Shown here one piece after another: positions 61,672-64,000 of a stretch of DNA of 64,000 nucleotides. The notes under the pieces are model-generated. The model saw only the letters and a program-made list of their open reading frames with translations, had not been told where the DNA came from and did no database searches. Numbering within the stretch: the stretch's first letter is position 1; every line of letters starts with the position of its first letter. The translations under genes and the position numbers were made by a program. The stretch comes from Sansalvadorimonas sp965243775 (lineage in GTDB: Bacteria > Pseudomonadota > Gammaproteobacteria > Pseudomonadales > Endozoicomonadaceae). The stretch spans positions 142,601 through 206,600 of the forward strand of contig CBDEWF010000075.1 in NCBI GenBank assembly GCA_965243775.1, read 5' to 3'.

Positions 61672-62679
61672 CTACTGATAAAAACTCCTGTACCAGCTTA
61701 CAAACCGTTCAATCCCCGTCGTGAAATTGGTCTGTGGACAGTAATCCGCTGCAGCAGACAGACTTTTACAATCGGCCCATGTTTTATAAACATCCCCAGC
61801 CTGCATGGGACTGAATGCGACTTTTGCCTTCTGACCTGTAGCCTGTTCTATCTCTTGCACCATATCCAGCAGAGGTACTGGCTGGTTATTGCCAATATTA
61901 AAAATCTGGAAAGGAGCAAGACTTGAATCAGGCAGCAGCTTAGAAGAAAGTGTCACCTTGCCATCGGCAGCCGGTATCACATCAGCAATACGTGTTACCC
62001 CAGTAACAATATCATCGATATAAGTCAGATCCCGACTCATCTCTCCATTGTTGAACAGTTCGATTGTTTCCCCGTTAAGAATTTTTCGGGTGAAGGAGAA
62101 ATAGGCCATATCTGGACGCCCCCAGGGACCATAGACTGTAAAAAAACGCAGGCCTGTTGTTGGCAGCCCAAACAGATGGGAATAGCTGTGAGCCATCAAC
62201 TCATTTGACCGCTTACTGGCGGCATAAAGCGAGACCGGATGATCGACGGCATCCGTCGTAGAGTAAGGATGTTTATTGTTCAGGCCATAAACAGAACTGG
62301 ATGATGCATAGACAAGATGTTCAATAGCATGATGCCTGCAGACTTCCAGAATATTGATAAAGCTCACGATATTGCTGTTGATATAGGCGTGTGGATTTTC
62401 CAGCGAGTAGCGAACACCGGCCTGGGCTGCCAAGTGAATGACTCTGTCAAAATTGTGCTTTTTAAAAAGTACTGACAGGGGTTCAAGATCTGTTACATCA
62501 AGCCACTCAAATACAAAATTTGAAATACCGGATAGTTGCTCCAGACGTGCTTTCTTCAAGTCGACATCATAATAAGGGTCAAGGTTATCAATTCCGACAA
62601 CAAAGTGTCCGTCACGGCATAACTGCCGGGCAACATGGAAACCGATAAAACCGGCAGCCCCGGTGATCAGGTACTTCAC
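61672..62679 (-). CDS. UDP-glucuronate 4-epimerase-like SDR enzyme
   Basis: This 335-residue short-chain dehydrogenase-type epimerase has ITGAAGFIGFHVARQL (NAD binding), the segment GIDNLDPYYDVDLKKARL typical of UDP-glucuronate epimerases, SSSSVYG and the catalytic YAASKRSNE. It would make UDP-galacturonate for surface polysaccharide. The GTG at 62679 has AAGGA 7 bases upstream and is preferred over a TTG two codons earlier. The UDP-glucose dehydrogenase gene upstream supplies its substrate. Confidence 0.9.
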   Translation of the reverse strand: MKYLITGAAGFIGFHVARQLCRDGHFVVGIDNLDPYYDVDLKKARLEQLSGISNFVFEWLDVTDLEPLSVLFKKHNFDRVIHLAAQAGVRYSLENPHAYINSNIVSFINILEVCRHHAIEHLVYASSSSVYGLNNKHPYSTTDAVDHPVSLYAASKRSNELMAHSYSHLFGLPTTGLRFFTVYGPWGRPDMAYFSFTRKILNGETIELFNNGEMSRDLTYIDDIVTGVTRIADVIPAADGKVTLSSKLLPDSSLAPFQIFNIGNNQPVPLLDMVQEIEQATGQKAKVAFSPMQAGDVYKTWADCKSLSAAADYCPQTNFTTGIERFVSWYRSFYQ

Positions 62680-62705
62680 AAACAATTCCTTAATAGTTAC
62701 TGCCG

Positions 62706-62815
62706 GGTGGTAACTTGCTGTTTCCCGCGTCTATGGGCAGTCCCTACCCAGCGGCGCTACTCGGCCATCCATGGCCTTTGGAAACATCAAGCCACCACCC
62801 GCGAAATGATGTACT
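62706..62815. repeat. Dispersed hairpin repeat, family 2, copy 2 (inverted relative to copy 1)
   Basis: GGTGGTAACTTGCTGTTTCC at the left end pairs with GGAAACATCAAGCCACCACC at the right end (17 of 20 positions). Inside, GGCCATCCATGGCC is a further dyad. The reverse complement matches 29359-29466. It fills the gap between the epimerase and dehydrogenase genes and touches the dehydrogenase stop codon. Confidence 0.8.
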
Positions 62816-64000
62816 AGGGTGTGGAAACTCGCCGCCCAACGGAATAATACAGAAAATCCCTGTCACCCATATCAGCGGGATGCCAGAGGTTGCGACCATC
62901 GAAAACAACCGGACTGGAGAGTCGGGCTTTTACCATCGCAAAATCAGGGGACCTGTATTCACTCCACTCACTGCAGACAATCAGGGCATCGGCCCCCTCC
63001 AGAACGTCCTCTTTCTGTACAGACGAAAGGAGGCCGTTACGGGAACCAAAAATCCGATGACACTCATCCAAAGCCTGGGGATCGTGAACCTGAATTCGGG
63101 CTCCTGCATTTAACAGCCAGTCAATCAAGTAACCTGCAGGTGATTCACGCATATCGCTGGTACCCGGCTTAAACGCCAGCCCCCATATTGCCAGCACCCT
63201 CCCCTGAAGCCTGCTATCAAAATGGTCAGCAATTTTCTGAAAGAAATCCCTTATCTGCTGCTGATTACGGCTATCCACAGCATCAAGAACATGGGGATGA
63301 CCACCCTGCTCCCTGGCAATCTGCGCCAGGGCTTTTACATCCTTGGGAAAACATGAACCACCATAACCAATACCAGGGTAGATATAGTGATAGCCAATGC
63401 GGGGATCAGCCCCCATTGCCTGACGTACAGCTTCTATATCTGCTCCGGCCCGCTCAGCGATACCCGCCATCTCATTCATAAAGCTTATCTTGGTGGCCAG
63501 AAAACAGTTTGAGGCATACTTCGCCATCTCTGCACTGCGACTATCCATAAAAATCAGGCGATCATGGTTTCTACAGAAAGGAGCATAGAGCTCCTTTAAC
63601 AGCTGCCGGCTATTTTCACAGTTGGTACCTACGATGATGCGGGCTGGGGTTTCATGCAATCATTAACAGCATCCCCCTGCTTTAAAAATTCAGGGTTTGA
63701 AACGACGCTGATGGCGTACTTTGTTTCTGCCAGTTTTTCCTGCAGCTGATCACAGGTACCAACGGGTACAGTACTTTTACAGAGAACGGTTTTACATTCA
63801 CCGGCATGCAGGGCAATAACATCAGCAACAGCAAGAACCTGTCTGATATCCGCTGCACCATCACTCCCCTGAGGTGTACCGACTGCAATCACCAGTACTT
63901 GAGCGAAGTGCACACCCGATCTGATATCTTCCAGAAAAATGCAAAACGCCCAGCACTCTGATTTCTTTGCATCAACGCCTGTAAACCTGGCTCAAAAAAA
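62814..64000 (-). pseudogene. ugd: UDP-glucose 6-dehydrogenase, two frameshifts, cut by window edge
   Basis: Three frames together give a UDP-glucose dehydrogenase: EPGLQALMQRNQSAGR (63990 to about 63941), then VHFAQVLVIAVGTPQGSDG and VVSNPEFLKQGDAVND (to about 63650), then ARIIVGTN, the catalytic GYGGSCFPKDVKAL and WGLAFKPGTSDMRESP to the stop at 62814. The breaks lie in homopolymers: A5 at 63935-63939 and G4 at 63646-63649 on the plus strand. The enzyme oxidises UDP-glucose to UDP-glucuronate and would feed the epimerase. Either a decayed gene or two sequencing errors; the good conservation on both sides favours errors. Confidence 0.85.

Overview
The window looks like the chromosome of a host-associated marine gammaproteobacterium of the Oceanospirillales type, most like Endozoicomonas and its relatives. 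This is inferred from gene orders shared with Pseudomonas and Oceanospirillales (rsmI-rnpB-mraZ-rsmH; lpoA-yraN-diaA-dolP; petABC-sspAB; rplM-rpsI; guaB-guaA next to xseA; ndk-rlmN-pilF-rodZ-hisS-yfgM-bamB-der), from type III secretion genes, and from many secreted proteins of unknown function placed between housekeeping blocks. No rRNA, tRNA, CRISPR array or phage module was seen. Layout: 0-6.3 kb holds the start of the cell-division cluster (mraZ with its operator, rsmH), RNase P RNA, and the envelope set rsmI, lpoA, yraN, diaA, dolP. 6.3-10.2 kb holds sspB, sspA and the cytochrome bc1 operon petABC. 10.6-11.6 kb is a complete IS982-family insertion sequence with target duplications. 11.8-13.5 kb is an exported unknown protein with a distant paralogue at 50.1-51.4 kb. 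13.6-18.8 kb holds rpsI-rplM, an aldo/keto reductase and an accessory patch of small secreted proteins; one of these resembles avidin and is flanked by integron-cassette-like sites. 19-20.7 kb is fadD. 21.2-27.1 kb is an isolated type III secretion block (sctD, sctE, sctF, sctG) facing a CesT-like chaperone gene and a 977-residue protein. That protein joins a GT4 glycosyltransferase to a domain resembling the kinase-like dehydratase part of LanM lanthipeptide synthetases; it is the most unusual gene here and could be a secreted effector. 27.2-29.2 kb is an NhaC-family transporter under a lysine riboswitch, so probably a lysine transporter. 29.5-34.6 kb is guaA, guaB and xseA. The guaB-xseA gap carries a structured RNA with its own promoter and terminator and a 162-bp hairpin. 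34.7-38.9 kb holds two unknown proteins, one of 1045 residues. 39.2-49.8 kb is the der-to-ndk block followed by gpt and gsk. 51.5-61.7 kb is a seven-gene cluster, probably one Fur-controlled operon. It encodes a periplasmic protein, a cytochrome b561-like protein (frameshifted), the FTR1 iron permease, a FAD amine oxidase-like protein, a small periplasmic protein, a GT-C-like membrane protein and a six-haem cytochrome c with a beta-propeller. It looks like an elaborate reductive iron-uptake system. The right end holds a UDP-glucuronate epimerase-like gene and a UDP-glucose dehydrogenase gene with two homopolymer frameshifts. Repeats: two families of dispersed palindromic elements lie in intergenic gaps, and guaB and hisS have short tandem duplications at their stop codons. 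Several frameshifts sit in homopolymers near the right end, so assembly errors are possible there. All functional calls come from reading sequence alone; no database search was run.
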